Shown: in pieces, positions 26,062-35,856 of the stretch
Layout: each line of letters starts with the position of its first letter
Numbering within the stretch: position 1 is the first letter of the stretch
Assembly (NCBI GenBank): GCA_963774305.1
Contig: CAVZEM010000008.1
Coordinates: 1-64,000 of the forward strand
Length of the DNA: 64,000 bases
Source: DASUPK01 sp963774305
GTDB taxonomy: Bacteria > Actinomycetota > Thermoleophilia > Solirubrobacterales > 70-9
Direction: 5' to 3'
Position numbers and translations under genes: made by a program
Notes under the pieces: generated by a model
Told to the model about the DNA's origin: nothing
What the model saw: the letters and a program-made list of their open reading frames with translations, nothing else
Database searches by the model: none

Positions 26062-26295
26062 ATGGAGAGGGCGGCCTGGACCGACGAGCGACTAGATGAC
26101 CTGGCCACCGCGATGCGGGATGGCTTCAGCCGAGTCGACCAGGACATCCGTGATCTCCGGATGGAGATGCGCGACGGATTCGCCGACCTCCGCAGCGAGA
26201 TCAATGACCTTCGCTTGGTCATGCTCCGCGTGGGCGGCGCGATGCTCATCGGCCTGATCGGCGTGATCGGCGCCATCCTCGCGACCGGCACGTAG
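26062..26295 (+). CDS. small coiled-coil membrane protein, paralogue 2
   Basis: 77 residues. Starts MERAAWTDERLDDL, then a helical region with alternating DGF/DLR units, then LRSEINDLRLVM and one transmembrane segment (GAMLIGLIGVIGAILA). It shares the N-terminal motif, the SEINDLRLV block and the C-terminal anchor with paralogue 1. A -10-like TAGCCT lies 8 nt before the ATG. Unknown function; oligomerisation through the coil at the membrane is likely. Confidence 0.65.
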   Translation: MERAAWTDERLDDLATAMRDGFSRVDQDIRDLRMEMRDGFADLRSEINDLRLVMLRVGGAMLIGLIGVIGAILATGT

Positions 26296-26314
26296 GCGGC
26301 TCCGCCGGCCTGCC

Positions 26315-27007
26315 TTGACCACCTTCTGCCTGATCCATGGCGCGTGGCACGAGCCCTCGTGCTGGGACCAGCTCACCCCCCGCCTGATGGAGCGCGGTCA
26401 CCCCGTCGTGGTTCCCGACCTGCCGTTGCAGGACCCCGACGCCGGTTTCGCGGAACGCATCCAGCCCGCATTGGAGGCGATCGACGGCGTCGAAGATCCA
26501 CTCGTCATCGTCGGCCACTCTCAGGGAAGCGCCTACTCGTCCCTGGTTGCGGCAGCGAGGCCCGCGGCCCAGCTCGTCCATCTCTGCCCCAGGCTCGGCG
26601 GGTTCGAGCCGCCGCCGGGCGCTCCCGCCCCGTTCCGGCCGGGGGTTCCATTCCCCGAGACCCGTTCGGACGGCACCAGCACCTGGGATGCGGACGTCGC
26701 ACTCGAGGCGCTCTATGGACGCGTGCCGCCGCCTCGGGCCTCGATGATGGCGGGACGGCTGCGGCCGATGGCGATGCCACGGGGCGACTATCCGCTCGAG
26801 GCGCCTCCCGGCAACCCCGCTGTGCTCATCTACGCCGCCGAGGACGAGCTCTTCGAGCCTGCATTCGAGCGCTTCATGGCGCGCGAGCTGCTCGGCGTCG
26901 AGCCGATCGAGATCCCCGGCGGCCACTTTCCGATGGCGGAGGACCCCGAGGCGCTCGCCGAGCTCCTCGACCGCGTCGCCGCCGGGCGGTCCGGCCGCGG
27001 CCGCTAG
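26315..27007 (+). CDS. alpha/beta-hydrolase (esterase-like)
   Basis: 230 residues, the compact form related to plant methylesterases and bacterial EstC. Oxyanion strand FCLIHGAWHEPSCW, nucleophile elbow GHSQGSAYS (Ser about 70), acid in AAEDELFEP and catalytic His in PGGHFPMAEDPE are present. TTG at 26315 is the start; the first strand begins at once. It lies 19 bp after the small coiled-coil gene and may be co-transcribed. Substrate unknown. The 3' end overlaps the convergent aldo/keto reductase by 4 bp. Confidence 0.83.
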   Translation: MTTFCLIHGAWHEPSCWDQLTPRLMERGHPVVVPDLPLQDPDAGFAERIQPALEAIDGVEDPLVIVGHSQGSAYSSLVAAARPAAQLVHLCPRLGGFEPPPGAPAPFRPGVPFPETRSDGTSTWDADVALEALYGRVPPPRASMMAGRLRPMAMPRGDYPLEAPPGNPAVLIYAAEDELFEPAFERFMARELLGVEPIEIPGGHFPMAEDPEALAELLDRVAAGRSGRGR

Positions 27008-28014
27008 CGGTGGGTGACGCCCTCGGTGACGAAGTTCGCCAGCCGCGGTCCGGTGACGTAGACGCCATCGAGCGCCTCGTCGATCGCGTCGAGCGTGTCC
27101 TTTGAGAGCTCGACGCCGGCGGCCTCGGCGTTCGAGAAGACCTGCTCGGGCCGCGAGGCGCCGATGATGCAGGAGGCGACGTTCTTCTGCCGGAGGATCC
27201 AGGCGAGAGCCATGTGCGTCATGCTGAGCCCGGCCTGCTCGGCGACCGGCACCAGCCGCTGGACCGCCTCGAGCACCTCGTCGGACATGTAGCGGTCCAT
27301 CGCCCAGTTCATCGAGTCGGAGGCCATGCGCGAGTCCTCCGGCACGGGCTCGCCCGGCTTGTACTTGCCGGTCAGGACTCCCTGGGCGAGGGGCGACCAG
27401 ACGATCTGGGAGATGCCGTGCTCCTCGCAGAAGGGGATCAGCTCGGCCTCGGGGGCGCGCCAGATCATGTTGTACTGCGGCTGGGAGGAGACGAACTTCT
27501 TCGCGCCGGGGACCTCGAGGCCGGCGCGGATCTGCTCGACGGTCCACTCGCTGAAGCCGATCTCGCGCGCCTTGCCGGCCTCGCAGACCTCGGTGAGCGC
27601 CTCCATCGTCTCCTCGATCGGCGTCTCGGGATCGGGGCGGTGGCACTGGTAGAGGTCGACGTAGTCGGTCTGCAGGCGCTCGAGCGAGGCGTCGATCTGC
27701 TTGTGGATCTGCTCGCGGGAGAGGCCGCGGTCGGTCTCCGACATCTGGAAGAAGACCTTGGTCGCCAGGATGTAGGAGCCGCGCTCGAAGTCCTTCAGGA
27801 CCTCCCCCCACGCCGTCTCCGCCGCGCCCACGCCATAGACGTTGGCGGTGTCAAAGAAGTTGATGCCGGCCTCGAAGGCGGCCCTGGTGCAGGCCTCGGT
27901 CTGGTCGCGCTCCACCCCGGCCCCGTAGGTGAGCCAGGAGCCGAGCGAGATCTCCGAGACCTCGAGGTCCGAGTCGCCGAGCTTGCGGAACTCCACGCAG
28001 CGGACACTACCCAT
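27004..28014 (-). CDS. aldo/keto reductase
   Basis: 336 residues, NADPH-dependent TIM-barrel enzyme closest to the Kv-channel beta-subunit/YghZ-like group. Catalytic tetrad: Asp in FFDTANVYG, Tyr in the same motif, Lys in LATKVFF and His in YQCHRPD. NADPH phosphate-binding end is GASRPEQV. It reduces aldehydes or ketones. The ATG at 28014 is accepted; MEFRKLG-like alignment would also allow a start a few codons later. It is monocistronic with a convergent hydrolase. Confidence 0.9.
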   Translation of the reverse strand: MGSVRCVEFRKLGDSDLEVSEISLGSWLTYGAGVERDQTEACTRAAFEAGINFFDTANVYGVGAAETAWGEVLKDFERGSYILATKVFFQMSETDRGLSREQIHKQIDASLERLQTDYVDLYQCHRPDPETPIEETMEALTEVCEAGKAREIGFSEWTVEQIRAGLEVPGAKKFVSSQPQYNMIWRAPEAELIPFCEEHGISQIVWSPLAQGVLTGKYKPGEPVPEDSRMASDSMNWAMDRYMSDEVLEAVQRLVPVAEQAGLSMTHMALAWILRQKNVASCIIGASRPEQVFSNAEAAGVELSKDTLDAIDEALDGVYVTGPRLANFVTEGVTHR

Positions 28015-28100
28015 ACGTCCACGTCCGCAAGCGTATGTCTATTTCGGGCGGTTTCCGGGCAAGCTTCGGTGGCCAGGGGGATGCAAGGCAAGGAGGCCAT

Positions 28101-28129
28101 GCCCGACGGCCGCTAGGTAGCCGTCGGGC
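28101..28129. terminator. 10-bp hairpin between divergent genes
   Basis: GCCCGACGGC pairs with GCCGTCGGGC around a 9-nt loop. A five-codon frame with AAGGAGG just upstream (ATG at 28099) runs into the stem. It may be a terminator or a leader structure of the zinc-ribbon gene that follows. Confidence 0.4.
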
Positions 28130-28183
28130 GGCCCCCTTACGCGCGTCCAAGGTCGCTCAAGGAGGCCTGGCTCGCCTGCCGAT

Positions 28184-28384
28184 ATGGAGGGGGTGAGACA
28201 GCACTGCGCCCAATGCCTGACCGAGGTCTACGCCTCGACCGCCCAGCCTTCGCCGACCGGTGAGACCCTCTGTGGCCCCTGCCATTCCGCCCTCTGGGGT
28301 CCGAAGGCGACGGACGAGTTCCGCGTCATGGTCGAGCAGCACTCGCGGCCGATGAACGGCCGACCCCTCTCTGCGCAGAGCTGA
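28184..28384 (+). CDS. small zinc-ribbon protein
   Basis: 66 residues. Two CxxC pairs (CAQC about 8-11 and CGPC about 31-34) with His and Thr between them predict one bound zinc. The C-terminal half (DEFRVMVEQH) is polar and probably helical. No DNA-binding helix is visible. Start could also be the GTG at 28193 behind GGAGGG. Family unknown; such short zinc ribbons often assist RNA polymerase or ribosomes, but there is no direct sign of that. Confidence 0.5.
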   Translation: MEGVRQHCAQCLTEVYASTAQPSPTGETLCGPCHSALWGPKATDEFRVMVEQHSRPMNGRPLSAQS

Positions 28385-28440
28385 GCGAGACCGCGTCGTC
28401 CCGGGGGCGAACTTCTGCCGCCGCCCCCTTAGAGCGGCCA

Positions 28441-28867
28441 GTGAGTCCCTCCCACGTCAAGAGTCGCCCGACCGCGGGCGCCAGGCGAGCCAAGGCCAAC
28501 CTGGCGCCCGCGGACAAGCTCAAGCGGGAGGTCCAGGCGGCGCTCACCGGCGAGCTCGCCCAGGAGCAGTACCGGATCGGCCACGGCAGGTTCGACGGCT
28601 TCGCCTACGTCGCCGCCGAGGCCTACTTCCACCTCGCCGGCGGCTACGACGCCGGCCTGCAGCCGATGCAGCTGAAGCACCGCGGCAAGAGCCACTGGTG
28701 GCTAGCTCGATCCGGACGGCCGAGTCATCGACCTGACCCTCGGCCCACACGAGACCTCGGGCTTCCCGTATCACCGCGGCAAGCGGCGGCCCTTCCGCTT
28801 CACGCCGGCCGGGATCTCGCGACGCGCAAAGACGATCGTGGAGCGGGTCCGGACCAAGCGTGGCTGA
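28441..28867 (+). CDS. conserved protein of unknown function, one frameshift
   Basis: About 141 residues when one extra base near 28700 is bridged. The first frame (GTG 28441) reads LAPADKLKREVQAAL...YRIGHGRFDGFAYVAAEAYFHLAGG and breaks after HWWL; the second continues LDPDGRVIDLTLGPHETSGFPYHRG and ends at TGA 28865-28867. Clear coding in both parts shows that the break is recent or an error. The pattern of a conserved HWWL plus a beta-strand-rich second half resembles small phage- or plasmid-borne proteins, but I do not recognise a function. Confidence 0.55.
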
Positions 28868-28898
28868 AGAGCGTCCGCCGGTCTATTCTGGGTCGGCG

Positions 28899-29099
28899 AT
28901 GGAGCGAAGCCGGTGGACCGACGAACGACTGGATGATTTCCCCGATGCGATCGGCAACCGATTCGACCGCGTCGATCGGGAGTTCGACCGCATTCACCAG
29001 GACATCCGCGAGCTTCGACAGTGGATCTTCCGGCTCACGATCGGGATGTCCCTCGGCTTCATCAGCGTCCTCGCCGCGATTCTCGCCCGCGGCGCCTGA
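28899..29099 (+). CDS. small coiled-coil membrane protein, paralogue 3
   Basis: 66 residues. MERSRWTDERLDDF, then FDRVDREFDRIHQDIRELR (coil), then one membrane segment ending FISVLAAILARGA. Same architecture as the genes at 20413 and 26062. A -10-like TATTCT lies 9 nt before the ATG, and the coil again carries FDR(V/I) heptads. The following 130 nt and the SnoaL-like gene form a unit that is repeated at 29640-30354. Confidence 0.62.
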   Translation: MERSRWTDERLDDFPDAIGNRFDRVDREFDRIHQDIRELRQWIFRLTIGMSLGFISVLAAILARGA

Positions 29100-29232
29100 C
29101 TCAACTCGTTCCAAAGCGCACATAACCGGGCGCAACAGGAGTAGGGTCAGGCAGAGGCTGGCCCTGCGGCCACAGCAGCTCACTCCCGCGGGGCCGGTGC
29201 TCCAACAGGGGCATGACCGCAAGGAGAGTGAA

Positions 29233-29619
29233 ATGGGCGCAAATGCAGATGCAGTGAAGAGCGGCTGGGAAGCCTTCGCGAAGGGCGACCTCGACACCGC
29301 TGTGGCTACGACGAGCGACTCAGCCGAGATCGTCATTCCCGAGAGCCTGCCGTGGGGCGGCACCTACACCGGCCCGGACGGCTTCAAGGAGATGATCGGC
29401 AAGTTCCTGTCCAACTTCGACGAGGTCAATCCTCAGCCGAAGGAGTTCATCGAGGCCGAGGGCGGCCGCGTGGTCGTCACGGTCGCGGGCGTGGGCAAGA
29501 CGAAGAGCGGCAACGAGCTCAGCGGCGACTCGATCTGGCTCTACACGGTCGACGGCGGCGAGATCACCCGCGCCGAGTTCTACGGCGACACGGCGACGGC
29601 CGTAGAGGCACTCCGCTAG
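29233..29619 (+). CDS. SnoaL-like/NTF2-fold protein, copy 1 of a tandem pair
   Basis: 128 residues. AAGGAGAG precedes the ATG. The protein reads MGANADAVKSGWEAFAKGDLDT, IPESLPWGGTYTGPDGFKEMIGKF, then SIWLYTVDGGEITRAEFYGDTAT, the usual order of helices and strands in the NTF2-like fold of the ketosteroid-isomerase group. The cone-shaped pocket could bind a small hydrophobic ligand; the residues of known isomerases cannot be assigned. A near-identical copy (about 80 percent by eye) lies at 29966. Confidence 0.75.
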   Translation: MGANADAVKSGWEAFAKGDLDTAVATTSDSAEIVIPESLPWGGTYTGPDGFKEMIGKFLSNFDEVNPQPKEFIEAEGGRVVVTVAGVGKTKSGNELSGDSIWLYTVDGGEITRAEFYGDTATAVEALR

Positions 29620-29626
29620 CCGGAGG

Positions 29627-29657
29627 AGCGTGAGCCGGATCCGCTCCGGCTCACGCT
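29627..29657 (+). terminator. intrinsic terminator after SnoaL-like copy 1
   Basis: A perfect 13-bp stem (AGCGTGAGCCGGA / TCCGGCTCACGCT) with a 5-nt loop, 8 bp after the stop codon. Confidence 0.75.
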
Positions 29658-29658
29658 T

Positions 29659-29709
29659 CCGTCGGCTTCCTCAGCGTCCTCGCCGCGATTCTCGTGCGCG
29701 ACGCCTAAT
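29659..29709 (+). pseudogene. 3' fragment of a fourth small coiled-coil membrane gene
   Basis: Encodes VGFLSVLAAILVRDA and a stop, matching the membrane anchor and end of paralogue 3 (29040-29099). The coil and start are gone. The downstream bases (GAGGCTGGCCCTGCGGCC) also repeat those behind paralogue 3. The fragment marks the left part of a tandem duplication. Confidence 0.65.
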
Positions 29710-29965
29710 AGGAGTACTGTCAATAGAGGCTGGCCCTGCGGCCGAATGCTCAACCCCCACCGGAATGCCACCGACGGCGCACTCTGCGCCACGAGGCGCG
29801 AGATGGGGGACTACTGATTTGACTGCGGGGCCGGTGTTCACTCTCTAAGGGCGTTACCTCACCGGCTCGGTGGATGCGCCTCTATCGATTCATCACCGCT
29901 CGGGCGCTCAAGCCCTCTGGTTTCCGCGCGGATCCAAAAGAGGACGCGATCGCAAGGAGACAACG

Positions 29966-30354
29966 ATGGGTGCAAATGCAGACACAGTCAAGAGTGGTTG
30001 GGACGCCTTCGCAAAGGGCGACATGGACGCCGCGACGGCGACGACGAGCGACTCGGCCGAGATCGTCATCCCCGAGAGCCTGCCCTGGGGCGGCACCTAC
30101 ACCGGCCCGGACGGCTTCAAGGAGATGATCGGCAAGTTCGTCTCCAACTTCGACGAGGTCAGTCCGAACCCACAGGAGTTCATCGAGGCCGATGGCGGGC
30201 GCGTGCTGTCGTCACGGTCAAGGGCGTGGGCAAGACGAAGAGCGGCAACGAGCTCAACGTCGACTCGATCTGGCTCTACAAGGTCGACGACGGCAAGATC
30301 GAGCACGCGGAGTTCTACGGCGACACCGCCACGGCGGTCAAGGCACTCGCCTAG
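29966..30354 (+). CDS. SnoaL-like/NTF2-fold protein, copy 2, frameshifted
   Basis: Starts MGANADTVKSGWDAFAKGDMD behind AAGGAGA and is very similar to copy 1. After GGRV (near 30205) the frame is broken by two extra bases relative to copy 1; the rest (VTVKGVGKTKSGNELNVD ... TAVKALA, stop 30352-30354) continues in another frame. Either the copy is inactivated or the sequence has an error. Same fold and unknown ligand as copy 1. Confidence 0.68.
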
Positions 30355-30396
30355 CCGCAATCAGAAGACTTTGCCCTTCAACGAAAGGAACCACAG

Positions 30397-30698
30397 ATGC
30401 TAGGACGCAAGCACGAGACGACCGAAGAGGTCGAGAAGACGGCAAGCGAGCACCTCGAAACCGCGCTCGACGAGCTCAAGAAGGCCAGTCAGCAGGCACA
30501 GGAGGAGCTTCGGGCCAAGATCGACTCCGCGATCAGCCGCGCCCGTGAGGCGCTGGACGATGTCCGGTCGAAGGTCGAGGATCGCGCCGAGGACGTCAAG
30601 GAGAGCGTCGAGGAGGAGCGCGACAAGGTCGGGATCGCGCCGAGGACGTCAAGGAGAGCGTCGAGAAGGGGCGCGACAAGGTCGACACCAAGGTCTGA
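30397..30698 (+). CDS. amphipathic coiled-coil repeat protein, one frameshift
   Basis: About 100 residues with a missing base near 30636 bridged. The sequence is a continuous charged helix: LETALDELKKASQQAQEEL, then two copies of DRAEDVKESVE(E/K)-RDKV. The 11/18-residue periodicity recalls LEA-like or apolipoprotein-like helices that bind membranes or protect proteins under stress. GAAAGGA precedes the ATG. It may be co-transcribed with the SnoaL-like gene 42 bp upstream. Repeat length could vary between strains because of the direct repeat in DNA. Confidence 0.55.
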
Positions 30699-30944
30699 TC
30701 GCGGGAGCGCATCGAGGGCCGGGGCCCCCACCCTGATGGCCCTCGATGGCGCACCCGAAGGACGAGTTCGACAAGGCGCCCGGCGGGGCTATCCGACCGC
30801 GCTCTGCGCCAAGGTAGGGCGGTGAATCAGCGGGGCGAGAATCTGGCGCAGGCCTCTTTTCCAGAGATGGAGGAGGCGAAGGCGGCGCTGCACGGGCTGG
30901 AGGGGCTCGAGTCCGAGCCCTCTCAGGCCGTCCGCGCCTACGAC

Positions 30945-32675
<1,731 letters not shown>

Positions 32676-32901
32676 CTCCTCGTGGTCCCGTTGCCTCTCC
32701 GTGTCTTTCGGAATTGCGTTCCCTCGGAGGCGCTGCCGGGTCTGTCCAGAGAAAATAAGGGTCCGCGCTTGTGGCGCTTTGAGTAGCGGGGGCCCGATTC
32801 GTTTCTCGCTACGACCGGTCGAGGATTCGGGAAACCAGCCAGCACCCAGGCTGAAACGCCGCATGCACTCGCCCTCGAGCGTGTCCTTGGTCCCTCCGCT
32901 C
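32676..32901. repeat. intergenic region with tRNA-end-like sequence and 24-bp repeat
   Basis: At 32781-32801 GAGTAGCGGGGGC..GATTCG resembles the 3' end of tRNA-fMet (4577, 9462), and 32794-32817 matches 4830-4853 in inverted orientation with one mismatch. It lies just left of the accessory island that starts near 33.1 kb. No gene is seen. Confidence 0.45.
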
Positions 32902-33100
32902 TAGAGCGGCAGGTTCGCGGCCTTGTCGCGGCACTTCTTGCGCTTCTTCTTCGACTTCTTCTTCTTGCACTTCTTAAGCGCCGCGGCGCGCTGCCCGGTT
33001 GGTGCCTGGAAGTAGTGCTCCCGCAGATAGCGGGCGACCTTCTTGCCCAGCACGGCTCCCTGCACGTCGGCGGTGCGGAAGTGGATGCACTCATTACTGT
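32902..33100 (-). pseudogene. 3' fragment of a Lys/Cys-tailed secreted-protein gene at the island edge
   Basis: On the minus strand about 65 codons are open and end at TAG 32902-32904. They read DSNECIHFRTADVQGAVLGKKVARYLREHY and finish with a very basic Lys/Cys tail (KKCKKKKSKKKRKKC...). Upstream an in-frame TGA appears at about 33104 and the sequence changes character, so the 5' part is missing. The tail is like that of the P-domain protein at 6755. The fragment probably marks where foreign DNA replaced the rest of a chromosomal gene. Confidence 0.6.
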
Positions 33101-33319
33101 CGACTCAGGTGTCTTTGAACTCGGCCAGATCGCTCGGGCGAACGTCGCGCTGCATCGCAGCGGCCAGTTCGCGGACCGCGGGCGAGCTGAGCTCCAACGG
33201 TCCCGCGGAGTCGGGGGAGTCGCGCAACTGTGGTTGGTCGGCCTTCAGTTTTTCCATGCTCGCCAGCACGCTGTCGTTGCAAGCCAGGATCGTCTGGTGG
33301 TAACGGGATCGCCCTCGGT

Positions 33320-34387
33320 TCAGAGTTGGCCCGCAAGCGAGGCGAACGCGAGTGGAGACCTCAATGCCTCAGACCGGCCAGAGCGGGCAAGCGCGTGAGC
33401 GACCGCAAGCAGGGCGATGGCGCCGCCGACAATTGGTACTGCGACAGCCGTACCCATGACTGCCGTGCCGATAGCCCCACCCAATGGAGTGACAATTTGA
33501 AGCGTCGACCCGATCCGGTCTGTCTGCCAACGCCGTTCCCTCATTCGGGTGTCTAGTTCAGCAAGGTCAGCCGCAAGCTCTTCCGACACGATCGCCCGCT
33601 TGCGCCGCCGGATCTCGGGATCGTCCTCCTCAGCGATTTCAATCGCCTTTCTCTCAACGTGGGCCCGTAGGCGCCCCAACAACTCGCCGTGGCGTTCTTT
33701 GAAACTGACGAGTCCCGAAACGGTGACCTTCTGACTCGGTGATGGCAGCACAACCTCGAGAAGATCAACTTCCACTTGCCCGATCTGCAGGTCTTCCGGG
33801 AGATCAAGATCGAGCTGACCGCCCTGTGGATGTTGGGGCGCGGCGGCCCTGGCCCCAAACGGGGTCAGCTGCTCCGTTCCGTTGGTGACTGGATCCGTCT
33901 CGCCCGACTGGGCCCGACAAAGGATCGCTGCTAAGCCGGCCATGTATTCGCTCGCGATTCCCTCCTCGACCGTCCACCATGGCCCGCGCCCAGACCTCGC
34001 TACGCCAAGCTCATTGAGGCCAGTCAGCAGCCGCCAATCGGCCTTAGCGACGTGCAGGCGCTGGTGTGATCCTTCGGCGAAAGCGCGCCTGCGGGAGTCC
34101 ACGTAGTGGGGATCGCTTTCGAGACACTCGAGGAAGGCTTCGCCAAAAGCATTGCGCTCAGGGGAGAATTGTTCTGGCGAGAACAATCGGAGAAGGTCGG
34201 CGGCTAGAAGCTCGGCGCCGAAGTCCCCTAGCTCGCGACGTTCGGAGCGGAGGGGTTCGGGCACGATTGCGCCCGTCCGGTCCCAATACAGCAAGACTCG
34301 CGTGAACCAGGGCTCATCCGGAACCTTGATGTATGGGTAGTACAGGGCGGTGCGCTCGCGCAATCGAACGGCGCGGTCCGGGCTCAT
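33320..34387 (-). CDS. DUF6236-like protein with C-terminal membrane segments
   Basis: 355 residues. The N-terminal ALYYPYIKVPDEPWFTRVLLYWD is the signature of a family annotated as DUF6236 in many genomic islands. The middle contains a charged helical region (about 240-290) and the end has a hydrophobic pair of helices (GGAIGTAVMGTAVAVPIVGGAIALLAVAHALA, about 303-335). No catalytic motif is clear. Its position at the left of a defence-rich island suggests an anti-phage or mobile-element role, which is inference. GC content is lower than in the flanking chromosome. Confidence 0.6.
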   Translation of the reverse strand: MSPDRAVRLRERTALYYPYIKVPDEPWFTRVLLYWDRTGAIVPEPLRSERRELGDFGAELLAADLLRLFSPEQFSPERNAFGEAFLECLESDPHYVDSRRRAFAEGSHQRLHVAKADWRLLTGLNELGVARSGRGPWWTVEEGIASEYMAGLAAILCRAQSGETDPVTNGTEQLTPFGARAAAPQHPQGGQLDLDLPEDLQIGQVEVDLLEVVLPSPSQKVTVSGLVSFKERHGELLGRLRAHVERKAIEIAEEDDPEIRRRKRAIVSEELAADLAELDTRMRERRWQTDRIGSTLQIVTPLGGAIGTAVMGTAVAVPIVGGAIALLAVAHALARSGRSEALRSPLAFASLAGQL

Positions 34388-34651
34388 CCGTCAGGTGTAT
34401 TGAAGTCGAGTCCGAGTCGCCGTGCGACTGATGCCGCAACCACTCAGTCCAGAAGCGTGACCTTTCATCGGGGCCACCCTAACCCGAACCTCGAAACCCG
34501 TCCGGGAGATCCGTCGCTGCGCGATATCGAACCCGAATGGCGAGACTCGGAACGCTTCGCAACCTTGCCTCTACAGGGGCATTAGGGTCGGAGCATTGGC
34601 AGTGCGATATGTGACACCACGGCGGCGCTGGCAAGGGAAACGTGGAGCCTC

Positions 34652-35436
34652 ATGGGCTTCGGACTCGCCCGGCCTGATCGAGAACCTGACGAGAGGGCGT
34701 TCACCGACCACAACATGCTGCATCTTGCCGCTGCTCATCGCCCCGAGGTCGAGTTGAAGCTGTTCGACCAAAGCGAGGAAGCCAAGACCGGGGCAGACTT
34801 CGAATGGTGGATTGGCGACGGGTTTCTTTACCTGCCCATGCTGGTTCAGGCGAAGCGACTCACTCGGCGGGACAACTACAGCGGACTCGGGCGCCGCATA
34901 GGCACGGCTGGGCCACGGCAGATCAATAGGTTGATCCGAGTATGCACCAGAGGAATCTCTGGAGCCTCCGGTGGTGACTATGTCGGATATCTGCCTCTTT
35001 ATCTCTTCTACAACGGTCCACTCTCAACCGGCTTGCCGAACGACTCCTGCTGCGGCGCTGTCGCTGGCGACGACCTCCGGGGCTGCACGCTCGCCGATGC
35101 TCGCGCGGTCCGCCGGGCCATGGGTGCACCACATCGGCGCTCAACACATATCGACCGTATTGGGCCTCACTGTCGGCCCTGGTCCTGCCTGTTCTGCTGT
35201 CCGGGTCAGGCCGGCCTTACGCCTCTCGCCCGCTGGGCGGCTGAGCTACTCACACAGCCAGATGCCCCTCCCCGATTCTCCGTGAACGCTCCGAACTCCC
35301 CTGGTATTTCCTTGAGACGGTGGATCCAGAACTGTTCCCGTTCGGCCCGACAGCGAGAATAGGGCCCGAGCTTCCAGGGGCACGGCTGGTGGTCGTGACA
35401 ACCCTGCGACCGAACCTCGAGCCCGACCGCGGCTGA
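34652..35436 (+). CDS. putative PD-(D/E)xK-type nuclease (DUF6615-like), one frameshift
   Basis: About 260 residues when one extra C near 35300 is bridged. Early core ELKLFDQSEEAKTGADFEW-WIG followed by LPMLVQAKRL has the order E ... D-x-E ... Q-x-K expected for a variant PD-(D/E)xK active site. Later blocks (LPLYLFYNG, GCTLADARAVR, PWSCLFC) fit a family I know only as uncharacterised. The tail in the second frame (FLETVDPELFPFGPTARIGPELPGARLVVVTTL) ends at TGA 35434-35436. GGAG is 5 nt before the ATG. A DNA-cleaving defence or restriction role is likely but unproven. Confidence 0.55.
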
Positions 35437-35598
35437 GACGACTCGACGGCCTGGTTACCGCGCCCCCCAGAACATTCCATCGGACGGCGGTGCTCATTCA
35501 GATTGAGGCCTCAGCGAGCGTCGACTAGGGCCCCGCTGGTTGCTGCCCATGAGGGAAAAAGTGATGCCGACCGGAGCGCGGCTGCTTGAATTTCCGGG

Positions 35599-35820
35599 AT
35601 GGCTCGACCAGGCGATCGCATCCGCCTCGTGCACACCTGTGACGCTCACGTGACCTTGCAGCCTGGCAGCGAGGGGACGGTGGTCTACGTGGACAACATG
35701 GGAACCACTCACGTTGACTTTGACAACGGCACCCGCCTTGGACTGATTGCGGATGAGGACGCGTTCGAGCTCGTGGAAGAGTCTCCCTCCGCGAGCGACG
35801 GCACAGGCGAGAGCACATAG
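35599..35820 (+). CDS. DUF4314 domain protein
   Basis: 73 residues. PGDRIRLVHTCDAHVTLQPGSEGTV, then DFDNGTRLGLI and EDAFEL form a small SH3-like beta-barrel typical of DUF4314. Such proteins are common on actinobacterial plasmids and conjugative islands next to replication or partition genes; their function is unknown. The acidic Ser/Thr-rich tail is disordered. Its presence supports the mobile nature of the region. Confidence 0.7.
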   Translation: MARPGDRIRLVHTCDAHVTLQPGSEGTVVYVDNMGTTHVDFDNGTRLGLIADEDAFELVEESPSASDGTGEST

Positions 35821-35856
35821 GGGAGCTCGACGGTAAGTCCACGCGCTGACACTCAG

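Noticed and set aside
28099..28116. Five-codon leader-like frame (AAGGAGG then ATG CCC GAC GGC CGC TAG)
   Set aside because: Spacing to the ATG is only 2-3 nt and the peptide has no regulatory codons; probably chance within the hairpin.
32781..32801. tRNA-like 3' end before the accessory island
   Set aside because: Only about 19 of the tRNA-fMet positions match and no cloverleaf can be drawn, so it is not called a tRNA or an att site.
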